DNA of 57,095 nucleotides from Planctomycetota bacterium (GCA_021776805.1 JAJFFD010000165.1:1-57095), one strand, 5' to 3'. Positions 7,502-16,734 are shown, numbered from the stretch's first letter. Numbers and translations are program-made. Notes: generated by a model not told the origin, from the letters alone.

Positions 7502-8767
7502 TCACGACCCGGCTGAGCTGCCCGCGAGCTTTCTGTGCAGGGCGACCAGAACCTCGAGAACCGAGCGTGAGCGGATGTACTCCCGTCCCAGGTCAGGGAA
7601 TCTCTTCTGCCAGGTCTCGGTCTGACCATCCAGGTTCAGGCCGAAGCAGACCGTACCCACCGGCCGCTCCCGGGTGCCGCCGCCGGGACCGGCGATGCCG
7701 CTGATCCCCAGACCCAGGCGCGCCTCGGCGCGCTCGGCACAGCCTTTTGCCATGGCCCCTGCCACCGCCTCCGATACTGCACCCGCTGTCGCGAGGAGAT
7801 CGGCGGGCACGGCCAGGTCACGCTCCTTGGCCGCATTGCTGTAACTGACATAGCCAGCTCGATAGACCTCCGAGATTCCCGGCAGCCCGATGAGAGCAGA
7901 GCTGAGCATGCCACCGGTGCAGGATTCGGCCAGGGCGAAGCTGACCCCCTGTTGGCGCAGTTCCTTGCCGACCAGGGCCAGGAGATCATCCTCACCCTCG
8001 GCGACCAGATCCTGGGCCAGAATCGTCCGCAGGCTGGCTGCGGTCGCCAGACATTGCTCGCGGGCCGCTTCCTGGTTCACTGCCCGTGCGGCGATGCAGA
8101 TGGTGAGCATGCCCTCTTTGGCGGTAACGCCCACCCGCGGCTCCCGGTCATGCCGCATGAACTCGGCGATACGGTCGTTGAGCTCAGCCTCGCCTGGGCC
8201 AACCACCAGCATGTGGTGAAAGGCCATGGGCTGCAGACCTCTGAGTTCCGCATTGACCCAGGGCACCAGGTGATGGGAAAGCATGCGACGCATCTCCCGA
8301 GGCACGCCCGGGAACAGGAAGAGCGTGCAGGCTCCCACCACCAGACGAAAGCCTGGGGCGGTTCCCCAGAGATTGTCCAGTGCAACCGCACCCACGGGCA
8401 GCAGAGCTTGGCGCCGATTGCTCGCCGTAGCCTGCTTGCCGCGCTTCTCAAACCAGGCGGTGATTTGCTGCCAGCATTCCTCACGAAACTCCAACTCCAC
8501 ACCCGCGGCAGCAGCCGCTGAGTGGCGACTGCGATCATCTTCCGTGGGACCGATGCCACCGCTGGCGATGACCAGATCGGCGCGGGCGCAGACTTCTGCG
8601 AAGGTCCGGTCCAAGACCTCCGGATCATCGCTGGCTACGGTGATACGCCGCACCTCCAGACCCAATGGCTCGAGTTCCCGGGCTATGTAAGCCGAATTGC
8701 TATCTTGGACGCGGCCATGGGTGAGCTCGTCGCCGATGGCGATGATCTCTGCCCGCAGAGAACTCAT
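7502..8767 (-). CDS. cinA: CinA-family NMN amidohydrolase / damage-inducible protein
   Basis: The 421-residue protein is full length for CinA. The N-terminal MoaB/MogA-like (COG1058) domain shows EIIAIGDELTHGRVQDSNS, VIASGGIGPTEDDRS and LFLFPGVPREM. The C-terminal CinA/PncC domain shows LAESCTGGMLSSAL, a GYVSYSNAAKERDL block and LGISGIAGPGGGTRERPVG. In the family the C-terminal domain deamidates nicotinamide mononucleotide in NAD salvage and the N-terminal domain is an ADP-ribose pyrophosphatase. Its start overlaps the tatC stop by 4 bp (ATGA), so it is translated from the tatC mRNA. Confidence 0.95.
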   Translation of the reverse strand: MSSLRAEIIAIGDELTHGRVQDSNSAYIARELEPLGLEVRRITVASDDPEVLDRTFAEVCARADLVIASGGIGPTEDDRSRHSAAAAAGVELEFREECWQQITAWFEKRGKQATASNRRQALLPVGAVALDNLWGTAPGFRLVVGACTLFLFPGVPREMRRMLSHHLVPWVNAELRGLQPMAFHHMLVVGPGEAELNDRIAEFMRHDREPRVGVTAKEGMLTICIAARAVNQEAAREQCLATAASLRTILAQDLVAEGEDDLLALVGKELRQQGVSFALAESCTGGMLSSALIGLPGISEVYRAGYVSYSNAAKERDLAVPADLLATAGAVSEAVAGAMAKGCAERAEARLGLGISGIAGPGGGTRERPVGTVCFGLNLDGQTETWQKRFPDLGREYIRSRSVLEVLVALHRKLAGSSAGS

Positions 8768-9750
8768 GCCACTCCGTCCTTCATCTTCGCCAGCTGCTTC
8801 TTGGTGGCGCGGGCGGTGAGAATGAGGCCGAGGATGTAGAGGATCACCATGGGGCCAGCCATGAGCAGCTGGGTAATGGGATCGGGCGGCGTGAGCATGG
8901 CCGAACCAGCGAACATGATCAGGATGACCATGCGCCAGTTCTTCCTCATCATGTCATGGCTGACGATGCCCACCTTCTGCAGGGCCAGCATGACCAGGGG
9001 CAGCTGGAAGACCAGGCTCAGGGCCGCGGTCAACATGAACAGGAATCGGAAGTACGAGTTCACTGCCCAGAAGGGATCCACCCAACCGAGGAGCATCAGC
9101 TTGGCCAGGAAGAACTGACCGTAGGGCACGACCCAGTAGAAACTGAAGAGCATGCCCGCGACGAAGAGACCGAGGGAGAAGGGTACGTACTTGTACACCA
9201 CCATGCGCTCGTGGGGGTACAGACCGGCGGCAAGGAAGGCCCAGGCCTGCCAGAGCACGATGGGCGAGGCGAGCAAGAGGGCGAAGAGAAAGGACGCCGC
9301 CATGAAGATCCAAAAATCGCTGAGCGGGTCGGTGGACTTGAGAGAGTACGGCAGGCGACACATGCCCGTGTTCTCGATGCGCGGCACCTGCTCGATTGGG
9401 AAGGTCCGATCGAGGATGGAGTCCTTGTACCTGATGAGGAATTCAGCGGTCTCGCGAGTCAGTTCACTTTCGAAACCGTCGACCCCACCCGCCGCTTCGA
9501 CCTTCTCATCCCAGTCCTCACAGTGGCCGATGAAGTACATGTCCCACATCTGCCGGTAGGGAGTCATGAAGACTGCAGTGACCGCCTCCTTGAAGGGCAG
9601 CATTGCCCCCACCGCGAGCATCACCGCCAGCAGGGATCGGAAGAGCCGCTTGCGCAGTTCCTCGAGATGATCCCCAAAGGACATGCGGGGCAGGCTGTCA
9701 CCCGGCTCCCCCGGTCCGCCCTTCGGCCCTGCTTCTTCGGTGGTCGACAT
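8764..9750 (-). CDS. tatC: Sec-independent translocase subunit TatC
   Basis: The 328-residue protein carries the TatC N-terminal motif FGDHLEELRKRL (residues 25-36), which binds twin-arginine signal peptides. It also has the AFLAAGLYPHER block and FQLPLVMLAL plus GSAMLTPPDP in the last helices. Six transmembrane segments can be drawn. The first external loop (about 57-144) is much longer than the usual 35-40 residues and contains two cysteines (C77, C131). The family role is the core receptor of the Tat translocon; tatA/B are not in the window. The DUF1501 protein nearby is a probable Tat substrate. A terminator separates it from the gene upstream. Confidence 0.95.
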   Translation of the reverse strand: MSTTEEAGPKGGPGEPGDSLPRMSFGDHLEELRKRLFRSLLAVMLAVGAMLPFKEAVTAVFMTPYRQMWDMYFIGHCEDWDEKVEAAGGVDGFESELTRETAEFLIRYKDSILDRTFPIEQVPRIENTGMCRLPYSLKSTDPLSDFWIFMAASFLFALLLASPIVLWQAWAFLAAGLYPHERMVVYKYVPFSLGLFVAGMLFSFYWVVPYGQFFLAKLMLLGWVDPFWAVNSYFRFLFMLTAALSLVFQLPLVMLALQKVGIVSHDMMRKNWRMVILIMFAGSAMLTPPDPITQLLMAGPMVILYILGLILTARATKKQLAKMKDGVA

Positions 9751-9783
9751 CAGGCCCGTACCATACTCATCCGGGGCGCATCC

Positions 9784-9816
9784 TTAAACGAAACAGCCGA
9801 GGCATCTGCCCCGGCT
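9784..9816 (-). terminator. Rho-independent terminator after the BRCT-like gene
   Basis: On the minus strand, AGCCG-G-GGC / GCC-T-CGGCT forms a stem of 8 pairs around one mismatch (9795-9816), followed by GTTTCGTTT. It lies between the 9845-11116 gene and tatC and would end transcription of the former. Confidence 0.6.
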
Positions 9817-9844
9817 GCTTCGCCGTCTGACTCAGGAGGCTGAA

Positions 9845-11116
9845 TCAGTTCGTGGTCAGGAAGTTGCGCATCTTGCTGACGGTCGCGACCTCGATGCTGA
9901 ACTCCTGGGCCTTCTTGTATTCAGCGGTCTCCTCGATGGGAGTAAGGCCCGAGTTCTCTTCGTTCACCGGCTTGTTCCCGATGATGATCAGGTCGACCTC
10001 GGGCCCAACATGATCCACGATCCGGTTGCCGAAGCTGGCCAGGGTGGCTGCCACCTGGCTCTTGGTGTAGGGCACGCCAAAGCGGCCCATCAGGTAGATC
10101 GTGCGCTTGTGGTTCGGGGAGTAGAAGTCGTTGCGGATGATGTCACCCTTGACGACCGGGTCGTACTTGTTGGCCAGATTCATGATCTGGATCTCTGCTC
10201 GCTGCTGGTCGATCTTGACCACCTTGCCGTGGGCCTTGATGTCCTCCGAGCCCGGATTCGAGATGGAGAAGACCGTGCCCGGCTGGAGCATGTCTACGCG
10301 GCCACGATCGATCCAGGCCAGGCTGGTGGCGGAGGACGCATCGAGGACCCGACCATCCGGCTCCTGCGGAGGATTGATCATCGCCAGCTTGTTGCGAATG
10401 TAGGTGTTGCGCGCCTTGATTAGGTCGAGCTCCTGCTGCTTGGCCAGGGCGGCGGCGGCAGTCGTTTCCTTGTGATCGCTATACTCGGCGCGAAGGCCGT
10501 TGTAGGAGGTGCCCTGGGAGGCGATCAGGTCGTCCTTCTGACTGAGGTCGCTCTCGTACTGAGTGCGGTTGCTCGAAACCTGGGCGTTGAGTCCGGTGAC
10601 CTCGGCCTGGCGAGCGTTGGTCTCATCCGCCATGGCCTTGTTGAGCGCTGCGACCTGGTCGTTCAGCTTGGTGCGATCGCTCTCCAGGGTGGCAACCTTG
10701 CCATTCAAGGCGCCTACCGAGGACTCGACACGGCCCAGGAACTGGGCGATGGGCTTGGTCTCGGGGACACTGATCTTGGCGGCATAACCCTGGATCATGG
10801 CCTGGACCGCAGTTGGAACGCTCACCTTCTCGATCGGCGCCGGGTTGTCGTATTCCTCGTAGTTGAAGCCCGGACGCCCCTCGTAGATCCCAACCTCGCC
10901 GACGATATCGGAGAGGTCCTGGACCAGGTGGCGATACATGAAGAGCTCGCCTTGAGCCGTCTTGAGATCGGCCTGCGCAGCGGCCTTGGCCGAGATCTGC
11001 CGCTCCTTCTCTTCGAAGTTGATGTAGCCGAATCCTGCTGCACCAATGAAGAGGACCAGCATCACAAGGAAGTAGAAGATGTTGATGTGCGCAGCGCCGC
11101 GTTGGCTGGAGTGCAT
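9845..11116 (-). CDS. Membrane-anchored coiled-coil protein with C-terminal BRCT-like domain
   Basis: I do not recognise the full 423-residue architecture. Residues 11-31 form one transmembrane helix (FYFLVMLVLFIGAAGFGY) after a short basic end. Residues 32-245 are helical, with a long coiled coil at about 125-245 (heptads in KVATLESDRTKLNDQVAAL). Residues about 255-330 look like a small beta domain (WIDRGRVDMLQPGTVFSI, KGDIIRND). The last 90 residues resemble a BRCT domain: IYLMGRFGVPYTKSQVAATL, then EVDLIIIGNKP, YKKAQEFSIEVATVSKM. BRCT domains normally act in the cytoplasm in DNA or phosphopeptide binding, so the side of the membrane matters. An AGGAG lies 10 nt upstream of the ATG. A terminator follows the gene. 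Confidence 0.6.
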   Translation of the reverse strand: MHSSQRGAAHINIFYFLVMLVLFIGAAGFGYINFEEKERQISAKAAAQADLKTAQGELFMYRHLVQDLSDIVGEVGIYEGRPGFNYEEYDNPAPIEKVSVPTAVQAMIQGYAAKISVPETKPIAQFLGRVESSVGALNGKVATLESDRTKLNDQVAALNKAMADETNARQAEVTGLNAQVSSNRTQYESDLSQKDDLIASQGTSYNGLRAEYSDHKETTAAAALAKQQELDLIKARNTYIRNKLAMINPPQEPDGRVLDASSATSLAWIDRGRVDMLQPGTVFSISNPGSEDIKAHGKVVKIDQQRAEIQIMNLANKYDPVVKGDIIRNDFYSPNHKRTIYLMGRFGVPYTKSQVAATLASFGNRIVDHVGPEVDLIIIGNKPVNEENSGLTPIEETAEYKKAQEFSIEVATVSKMRNFLTTN

Positions 11117-11199
11117 AAGATCCGTGCTCCTGGTACCTGAAAATTGGGGACTTGGGGGTCTTCGATAATGCCCATGACCGGACGGTGATCGGGCAGAAT

Positions 11200-11218
11200 C
11201 GCGAGTCGATACTCCGCG
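11200..11218. promoter_or_regulatory. Dyad in the divergent region upstream of the BRCT-like gene
   Basis: CGCGAGT-CGAT-ACTCCGCG is an inverted repeat with one inserted base, about 85 bp upstream of the ATG at 11116. It could be an operator or part of a 5' leader. No clear sigma-70 promoter was recognised. Confidence 0.25.
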
Positions 11219-11298
11219 CTATGAGGGGACGAGCGGAGGGTCGGGCGGGAATCTTAGGTCGATGCACCGGATCGAGCAAGGAGGCAGACCGCCACCAA

Positions 11299-11360
11299 GC
11301 CCTTTAGGGCTAGGGGAGTGTACCCTAGGATTCGCAGCTGAACGGGCCTGACTCAGGCCC
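11299..11360 (+). promoter_or_regulatory. Three consecutive stem-loops in the coaE leader
   Basis: Three inverted repeats follow each other before the coaE start: GCCC-TTTA-GGGC (11299-11310), CTAGGG-GAGTGTA-CCCTAG (11310-11328) and GGGCCTGA-C-TCAGGCCC (11344-11360). The last ends 8 nt before the GTG, so it could hide the ribosome binding site. Function is inferred only: operator, attenuator or translation control. Confidence 0.35.
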
Positions 11361-11368
11361 TGCCTCTC

Positions 11369-12004
11369 GTGGCAAAACGATTCAAACCAGATCAGCCTCT
11401 AGTTCTCGGCATCATGGGCGGGATCGCCAGTGGCAAGTCCACCGTCGCCCGCATCCTGGCTGAGGAAGGCCTGCGGCACATCGACGCGGATCTGCTGGCG
11501 AGAGAGGTGGCTGGCCAGGCTGAGATTCTCGCCCGCCTGCGAGAGCAGTTCCCGGCGGAGGTCTTTCAGTCCGATGGAACCCTGGACAGAGGCGCTATGG
11601 CCAAGCTGGTCTTCGCGGATGCGGCGGCCAGAAAGCGGCTTGAGGACATCCTGCACCCGGCCATCCGCCTGCGGATCATGGCTGAGCTCGACGAGGCCCG
11701 AAGTTCCGGGCTTTCTGTAGTGCTCGACGCCCCCCTCCTGCTCGAGGGCGGACTCATCGAGCTCTGTGATGTCTGCATCTTCGTGGCTGCCAGCGAGGAA
11801 GCTCGTCAGGCGCGGGCGAAGGCACGCGGCTGGAGTACGGATGACTTACGGCAGAGGGAAGAAATGCAGACTCCTCTACCGGTGAAAATTGCCCGTTCTG
11901 CCTATACCATCGAGAATTCCGGTCCACTCCCGAGGACCCGAGAGAGGTTGATCAAGCTGCTCGCACAGCTAGCGTCCGACCAAGACGGGAATCTCGGGGA
12001 TTGA
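11369..12004 (+). CDS. coaE: Dephospho-CoA kinase
   Basis: The 211-residue protein phosphorylates dephospho-CoA in the last step of coenzyme A synthesis. The P-loop GIMGGIASGKSTVARIL (about residues 14-30) and the acceptor-site block HIDADLLAREV are characteristic, followed by LEDILHPAIR and a lid segment. Length is normal for CoaE. The start is a GTG directly after a perfect 17-nt dyad; no good Shine-Dalgarno is visible, which fits a structured leader. rho follows 66 bp downstream on the same strand; a coaE-rho arrangement is plausible for one transcript. Confidence 0.93.
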   Translation: MAKRFKPDQPLVLGIMGGIASGKSTVARILAEEGLRHIDADLLAREVAGQAEILARLREQFPAEVFQSDGTLDRGAMAKLVFADAAARKRLEDILHPAIRLRIMAELDEARSSGLSVVLDAPLLLEGGLIELCDVCIFVAASEEARQARAKARGWSTDDLRQREEMQTPLPVKIARSAYTIENSGPLPRTRERLIKLLAQLASDQDGNLGD

Positions 12005-12070
12005 GCCGGATCCATGCCGAGCCACCTGGCTCAACCTCGTCCTACTCCTCCTTTGGGAGGCTGATATCCC

Positions 12071-13483
12071 ATGGCCAAGACCCAGCGTCCGGCCCGAAGC
12101 CATGACTCGGGCTCCCGGAACGTACCGCCCCTGGTGATTTCCAAAGAGGATGCGGGCCAGCCCCCGAAGGTGAGCGAATTGGATGCGGAAGAACGCAACA
12201 GAATCTATGAAGCTGCAAAGCAGGCGGACTACCGGATCCCGGAGCTTCAGGCCACGCCCATGGCCGAGCTCGTGGAGCTCGCCATCGCTGCGGGCATCCC
12301 CGGCTCGGCGGGACTGAACAAGCAGGAGCTGATCTTCGAGATCCTCAAGTCCAAGGCCACGAGCAAAGGCCTGGGGTGGGGGGAAGGCACTCTCGACATC
12401 CTCCCTGACGGCTTCGGGTTTCTGCGCTCCCAGGCGCACAACTATCGCTCCGGACCCGACGACATCTATGTGAGCCCGAGCCAGATTCGTCGCCTGGGCC
12501 TGAAGCAAGGCCATCAGATCTCCGGGCCCGTGCGCCCCCCCAAGGAAGGCGAAAAGTACTTCGCTCTGCTGCACGTGGAGACGGTCAACGGTCTGACCAT
12601 CGAGGAGCTGAAGCGTCAGATCAACTATGGCGACCTAACCCCCATCCTCCCCTTCGAGCCCCTGCAGCTGGAGCATCCTGACTGCCCCATCGCCATGCGG
12701 CTCATCGACCTGCTCACCCCCATGGGCAAGGGCCAACGCAGCCTGATCCTGGCACCACCCCAGTCCGGGCGCACCAACATGCTCATCGAGATCGCGACAG
12801 CGATCCTGAGCAACCATGAGGAGCCCTACGTCTTTCTTCTGCTCCTGGACGAGCGCCCGGAAGAGGTCACCGACGCCATTCGTCGTACGGGCCCGGAAAG
12901 CCGCCGCGAGGTAATCGCCTCCACCTTCGACGAGCCCGCCAGCCAGCACGTTGCCCTGGCCGAGATCGTCTTGGAGAAGGCTCGACGGCTGGTGGAAGCC
13001 GGTCGTGAAGTGGTCATTCTCGTCGATTCCCTCACCAGCCTGACCCGAGCCTACAACACGGAAACCCCTCACTCTGGCAAGGTCATCAGCGCCGGGCTGG
13101 ATGCAGTCGCCCTGCAGGCACCCAAGCGTCTCTTCGGTTCCGCTCGTCGCCTGGAAGAAGGTGGCTCTCTGAGCATCATCGCCACCATCCTGACCGACAC
13201 AGGCGCGCGCATGAACGACGTGATCTGCGAAGAGTTCATGGGCAAGGCCAACAGCGAGATCGTCCTCGATCATCACCTGGTCAACCTGCACATCTACCCG
13301 GCGATCGATATCAAGCGCAGCGGCACTCGCCGCGAGGACAACCTCCTGAGCAAGGAGAACCTGGAGCGCCTGCGCAAGTTGCGCAGCTCCCTCGATGGAT
13401 TGAGCGAAGAGAAGGCCTTGGAAAAACTCGTCGAGGACCTGTCCGCGACGAAGACCAACGCTGATTTCCTGGCCGGACTCTGA
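12071..13483 (+). CDS. rho: Transcription termination factor Rho
   Basis: The 470-residue hexameric RNA helicase. After a basic, low-complexity N-terminus, residues 35-90 form the Rho N-terminal helix domain (PELQATPMAELVELA, KQELIFEILKSKA). The cold-shock-like RNA-binding domain has GTLDILPDGFGFLRS and DDIYVSPSQIRRLGL. The ATPase core has LAPPQSGRTNMLIEIA (P-loop variant with Gly-Arg-Thr), LLDERPEEVTD, VILVDSLTSLTRAYN, a SIIATILTDTGARMNDVI Q-loop region and the IYPAIDIKRSGTRRE arginine region. GGGAGG lies about 10 nt upstream of the ATG. The scarcity of U-tract terminators in this window would suit frequent Rho use. Confidence 0.96.
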   Translation: MAKTQRPARSHDSGSRNVPPLVISKEDAGQPPKVSELDAEERNRIYEAAKQADYRIPELQATPMAELVELAIAAGIPGSAGLNKQELIFEILKSKATSKGLGWGEGTLDILPDGFGFLRSQAHNYRSGPDDIYVSPSQIRRLGLKQGHQISGPVRPPKEGEKYFALLHVETVNGLTIEELKRQINYGDLTPILPFEPLQLEHPDCPIAMRLIDLLTPMGKGQRSLILAPPQSGRTNMLIEIATAILSNHEEPYVFLLLLDERPEEVTDAIRRTGPESRREVIASTFDEPASQHVALAEIVLEKARRLVEAGREVVILVDSLTSLTRAYNTETPHSGKVISAGLDAVALQAPKRLFGSARRLEEGGSLSIIATILTDTGARMNDVICEEFMGKANSEIVLDHHLVNLHIYPAIDIKRSGTRREDNLLSKENLERLRKLRSSLDGLSEEKALEKLVEDLSATKTNADFLAGL

Positions 13484-13556
13484 GAGAGTCTCGCCCGCAG
13501 GAGCATTTCCCCCGTCGCTAGCAGGCCCCCTGGGCACATAGAGGTTGAGGTGCCTC

Positions 13557-13572
13557 CCAGCCCCCGGGCTGG
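13557..13572. repeat. GC inverted repeat downstream of rho
   Basis: CCAGCCC-CC-GGGCTGG is a perfect inverted repeat lying 75 bp after the rho stop and about 35 bp before the next start. It lacks a T tract. It may end or attenuate rho transcription, or fold in the leader of the next gene. Confidence 0.3.
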
Positions 13573-13608
13573 CCACCACCCCTACCTGCCCCAGCCACGG
13601 AGGAAGCG

Positions 13609-16600
13609 ATGCGTTGCACGAGCTGCGTATTGGCGAGTCTTCTCTGCGCCAGCGTTCTGTCTATCGGAACCCGCGCGCAGGGGGAGTTCGTCAATTTTGA
13701 AATCCAACCAATCAAGCCCATGGCCCTCGCCCAAGTCGACGGCCGTGAATTTCTGCTGGTCTGCAATACGCCAGACAACTCGGTGGAGATCTATGACAGC
13801 ATCGATCACCGCTTCGTTCAGCGCGTCCCGGTCGGACTACGCCCGGTAAGCGTGTACTGGCGACCGATCCTACGTCAGTTCTACACAGTCAACTTCCTTG
13901 GCGACTCGGTCACTGCGGTCGACATGCTGCCGAACTTGAACAGCGGAACTGGCCGAGTTGCCCGAGTCAGCCGCAGCATGCCCGTGGGTGACGAACCCAC
14001 CGATCTGCTCTTCTTACCCGGCGATTGGTCCTTCTTCGTCACTCTCAACAGCCAGAGTGCCATGGGTTGGTTCACCAGCCGCGCCATCTACGACATCCTC
14101 GGTGGCCTGCTCTTCCCATTGACCTTCCCCCTGCTCAATCCGGATGCGGATATCGCCCTCAAGGAACCGCGGCGCATTCTGATGAACGGTCTCACCTGCA
14201 CCATCATGGGTGGCAAGGGCGGTAACAATCCGCAGCTCTTCGATCACGACATCTACACCCTCAACCTTGCCAACGCTCGGCAGATGGCCATCGATGGGCT
14301 GGGCTCCACCAACTTCAATCTCGAGGCGGCCAAGGACGGTCGCCTTTTCGTGGTGGGAGCGATGGCGCGCAACGACCTGATCGGTGAACCCATGGTCAGC
14401 CAGGCACCCACTGGCTTCGTGGAGAGTCATCTCTACGTGGTAGAGAATCCGGGTGCCTTCGTCATCGATGACCGCATCAGCGATCGCGACCTCAATCGCG
14501 ACGCCGCCGGGGGAATCGTGCCCAAGGACCTGGGGATCTCCGGCCCCACGGATCTGGCCCTCATGCAGCGCAATGGGGTGGAGAAGGTCTTCGTCACCGG
14601 CTTTCACTCGGATCGAATCATCGTCCTGCACAACAACGGCGAGAGCATCGAACATTGGCCTGCCAAGTACATCGACCTGCCAAACGGTCGACAGAGCGAA
14701 GGCTACGGTCGAACGGGTCCGCGCGCCCTGCTCTATGCCGAAGGCGGCGCAATCGCCGGCAGCTCCCCGCAGGTCCTGCGCCATCCCCGGCTGTACAGCT
14801 TCAACAGCCTCAACCACACGGTGAGCATCATCGATCCCATCGGCGAGAGCGAGATCGGTCGCTTCAAGTTGGCCAACGATCCGAGCACTCGCCTGATTCG
14901 CAAGGGCCGCGAGTTCATGTACAGCGCGGACATCTCTGGCTCGGGCTTCGTCTCCTGCGCCTCATGCCACGTCGATGGCAAGACCGACAATATGTCCTGG
15001 AACCTGGGCATCCCGGGCGGCGGCATCAGCGGTCCCATTCCTGAGCTGCTGCCAGATGGAGTGCAGGGTCTGCCTCCCGACCCGAACTTCGACGAAGACA
15101 AGGGCACTCTCTTCACTCAGAGTCTGCAAGGGCTGGTGGAACACCCGGTCTTCAGTCAGGCCCAGTGGCTGATGAGCACGGCCCCCTACCACTGGCGCGG
15201 GGACAAGCCCGGGCTCAGTGATTTCAACTCAGCCTTCGTCAATCTGATGAATGCGGACAACGTCGGCACGCCGGAAGAACCGCAGGGACTGAGCGACGAG
15301 GAGATGGGCGATTATGCGGCCATGCTCGAGTCGATCATGTATCCCCCTAATCCGGCCCAACCCAAGGATCGGCGTTTCTCCGGGGACTTTGGCCATCCGG
15401 ATCTGGAGGACGGCAGCGGCGCCATGCGTGGTCTGAAGCTCTACCATACTCGACCCTATCCGGCACCGATCACCCTCGGGCGTTCTTGCGTGCAATGCCA
15501 CGCCCTGCCCGATGGCAGCAATAGCCGCATCACCGAACTGGTCATCGAACCGATCGAGACTCCCGGTATGCGTGGCTTTCTCCAGAAGGAGGCCAAGCTC
15601 GAAACCGGCCCCTTCAGCAACTCCCAGGTCCGCATTGGCGAGTTCGGGCTGGCCCATACGGGCCTCACTGCTCTGAGCATGAACGGCTTCTTACGCCAGT
15701 TCTTCACCGGCTTCTTCATCGGTGAGATGGACAAGCTCTTCGACATCATCGCCTTCTCTCGTGAGATGGACTGGGGTGTGGCACCCCTCATCGGAGCAGT
15801 GGTCACCATCAACCGCGCAGTCAGCAGCACGGACAGCTCCACCCTCAGCTTCAAACTGGCTGAGTCGCAGGTGCATGAGGCCAACGTCGGTCTCGCCATC
15901 CATGCCCGTCTCGCCGGCCGTGAGCGTGGCTTCTACTATGACATCACGGTGAACCCTCCCGCCTATCGAGAGGAGGGCACCGACATCTTGATGAGTCGTG
16001 CCCAACTCCTGGGCGCCATGAGTTCTGCCGCCGACCAACTCATCTTGCAAGTCACCGAAGCCGGTAGCGAACGGCGTGTCGCCAGCCGCAGCGGGGTGCC
16101 CACAGCCCTGCAATACCCGGTGCCGAGTAGCATCACTCTCGAGCCCATGCGTCCGGGCAGCCACTGGCGAGCGGTGAGCAAACTGAGCAAGAACTGGAAC
16201 AAGGGGACGGGCCCCATGGACTTCAACTGGGGCGGCGGCGCCAACACCGCTGAACCGAACAGCTTGAAGGCCATGCGCATCTTCCAGCTGGCATTGATCA
16301 ACAAGGCCCCCCAATTCGGGCTCAATAGCCAACGGCACGATCCTCCGCGAAGATTCCGCGTCGCGGGCCGGGGCATCCGCCTGGGAGCTACCCTGGGTCT
16401 GCTCATCCCCGGCAATGTAGACTCGCCCCCGCCCTACCCGGATTGGGCCGACACTCAGACCCTTGCGGTCAAACTCTTCCCCACGGATGAGTTCACCCCG
16501 GATGGTCGCCAAATCTGGGAGACTGCCGCCGAGGTGGATCAGCTCATGACCTACGGCCTTCTGCTCGGGGGCCCTTGGGCACCGGACGTGGTCGAGGCCG

Positions 16601-16734
16601 CGCTCGGCAACGTGCCCGAGCCTCCGCCGGTTACCGCCTTCGATCCACTCGGGTGGAATCTGTACCACGTGACCGTGATGAACGAGGACGGGAGCTTTGC
16701 CCATGCGGGTTGGCAACGCTTGCGGATCGAATGA
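13609..16734 (+). CDS. Secreted beta-propeller di-haem cytochrome protein
   Basis: The 1041-residue protein has a signal peptide (LASLLCASVLSIGTRAQ) and a strong GGAGGA 5 nt before the ATG. Residues 25-440 look like a YVTN/lactonase-type beta-propeller (NTPDNSVEIYDSIDHRFVQ, TVNFLGDSVTAVDML, SFNSLNHTVSIIDPIGES). Two c-type haem sites follow: CASCH at about residue 450 and CVQCH at about 626. The intervening YHWRGDKPGLSDFN block is as in cytochrome-c-peroxidase-like proteins. The last 300 residues are of unknown type. A periplasmic electron-transfer or oxidase role is inferred; the substrate is unknown. It has its own ribosome binding site and is followed by a strong hairpin. Confidence 0.75.
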   Translation: MRCTSCVLASLLCASVLSIGTRAQGEFVNFEIQPIKPMALAQVDGREFLLVCNTPDNSVEIYDSIDHRFVQRVPVGLRPVSVYWRPILRQFYTVNFLGDSVTAVDMLPNLNSGTGRVARVSRSMPVGDEPTDLLFLPGDWSFFVTLNSQSAMGWFTSRAIYDILGGLLFPLTFPLLNPDADIALKEPRRILMNGLTCTIMGGKGGNNPQLFDHDIYTLNLANARQMAIDGLGSTNFNLEAAKDGRLFVVGAMARNDLIGEPMVSQAPTGFVESHLYVVENPGAFVIDDRISDRDLNRDAAGGIVPKDLGISGPTDLALMQRNGVEKVFVTGFHSDRIIVLHNNGESIEHWPAKYIDLPNGRQSEGYGRTGPRALLYAEGGAIAGSSPQVLRHPRLYSFNSLNHTVSIIDPIGESEIGRFKLANDPSTRLIRKGREFMYSADISGSGFVSCASCHVDGKTDNMSWNLGIPGGGISGPIPELLPDGVQGLPPDPNFDEDKGTLFTQSLQGLVEHPVFSQAQWLMSTAPYHWRGDKPGLSDFNSAFVNLMNADNVGTPEEPQGLSDEEMGDYAAMLESIMYPPNPAQPKDRRFSGDFGHPDLEDGSGAMRGLKLYHTRPYPAPITLGRSCVQCHALPDGSNSRITELVIEPIETPGMRGFLQKEAKLETGPFSNSQVRIGEFGLAHTGLTALSMNGFLRQFFTGFFIGEMDKLFDIIAFSREMDWGVAPLIGAVVTINRAVSSTDSSTLSFKLAESQVHEANVGLAIHARLAGRERGFYYDITVNPPAYREEGTDILMSRAQLLGAMSSAADQLILQVTEAGSERRVASRSGVPTALQYPVPSSITLEPMRPGSHWRAVSKLSKNWNKGTGPMDFNWGGGANTAEPNSLKAMRIFQLALINKAPQFGLNSQRHDPPRRFRVAGRGIRLGATLGLLIPGNVDSPPPYPDWADTQTLAVKLFPTDEFTPDGRQIWETAAEVDQLMTYGLLLGGPWAPDVVEAALGNVPEPPPVTAFDPLGWNLYHVTVMNEDGSFAHAGWQRLRIE

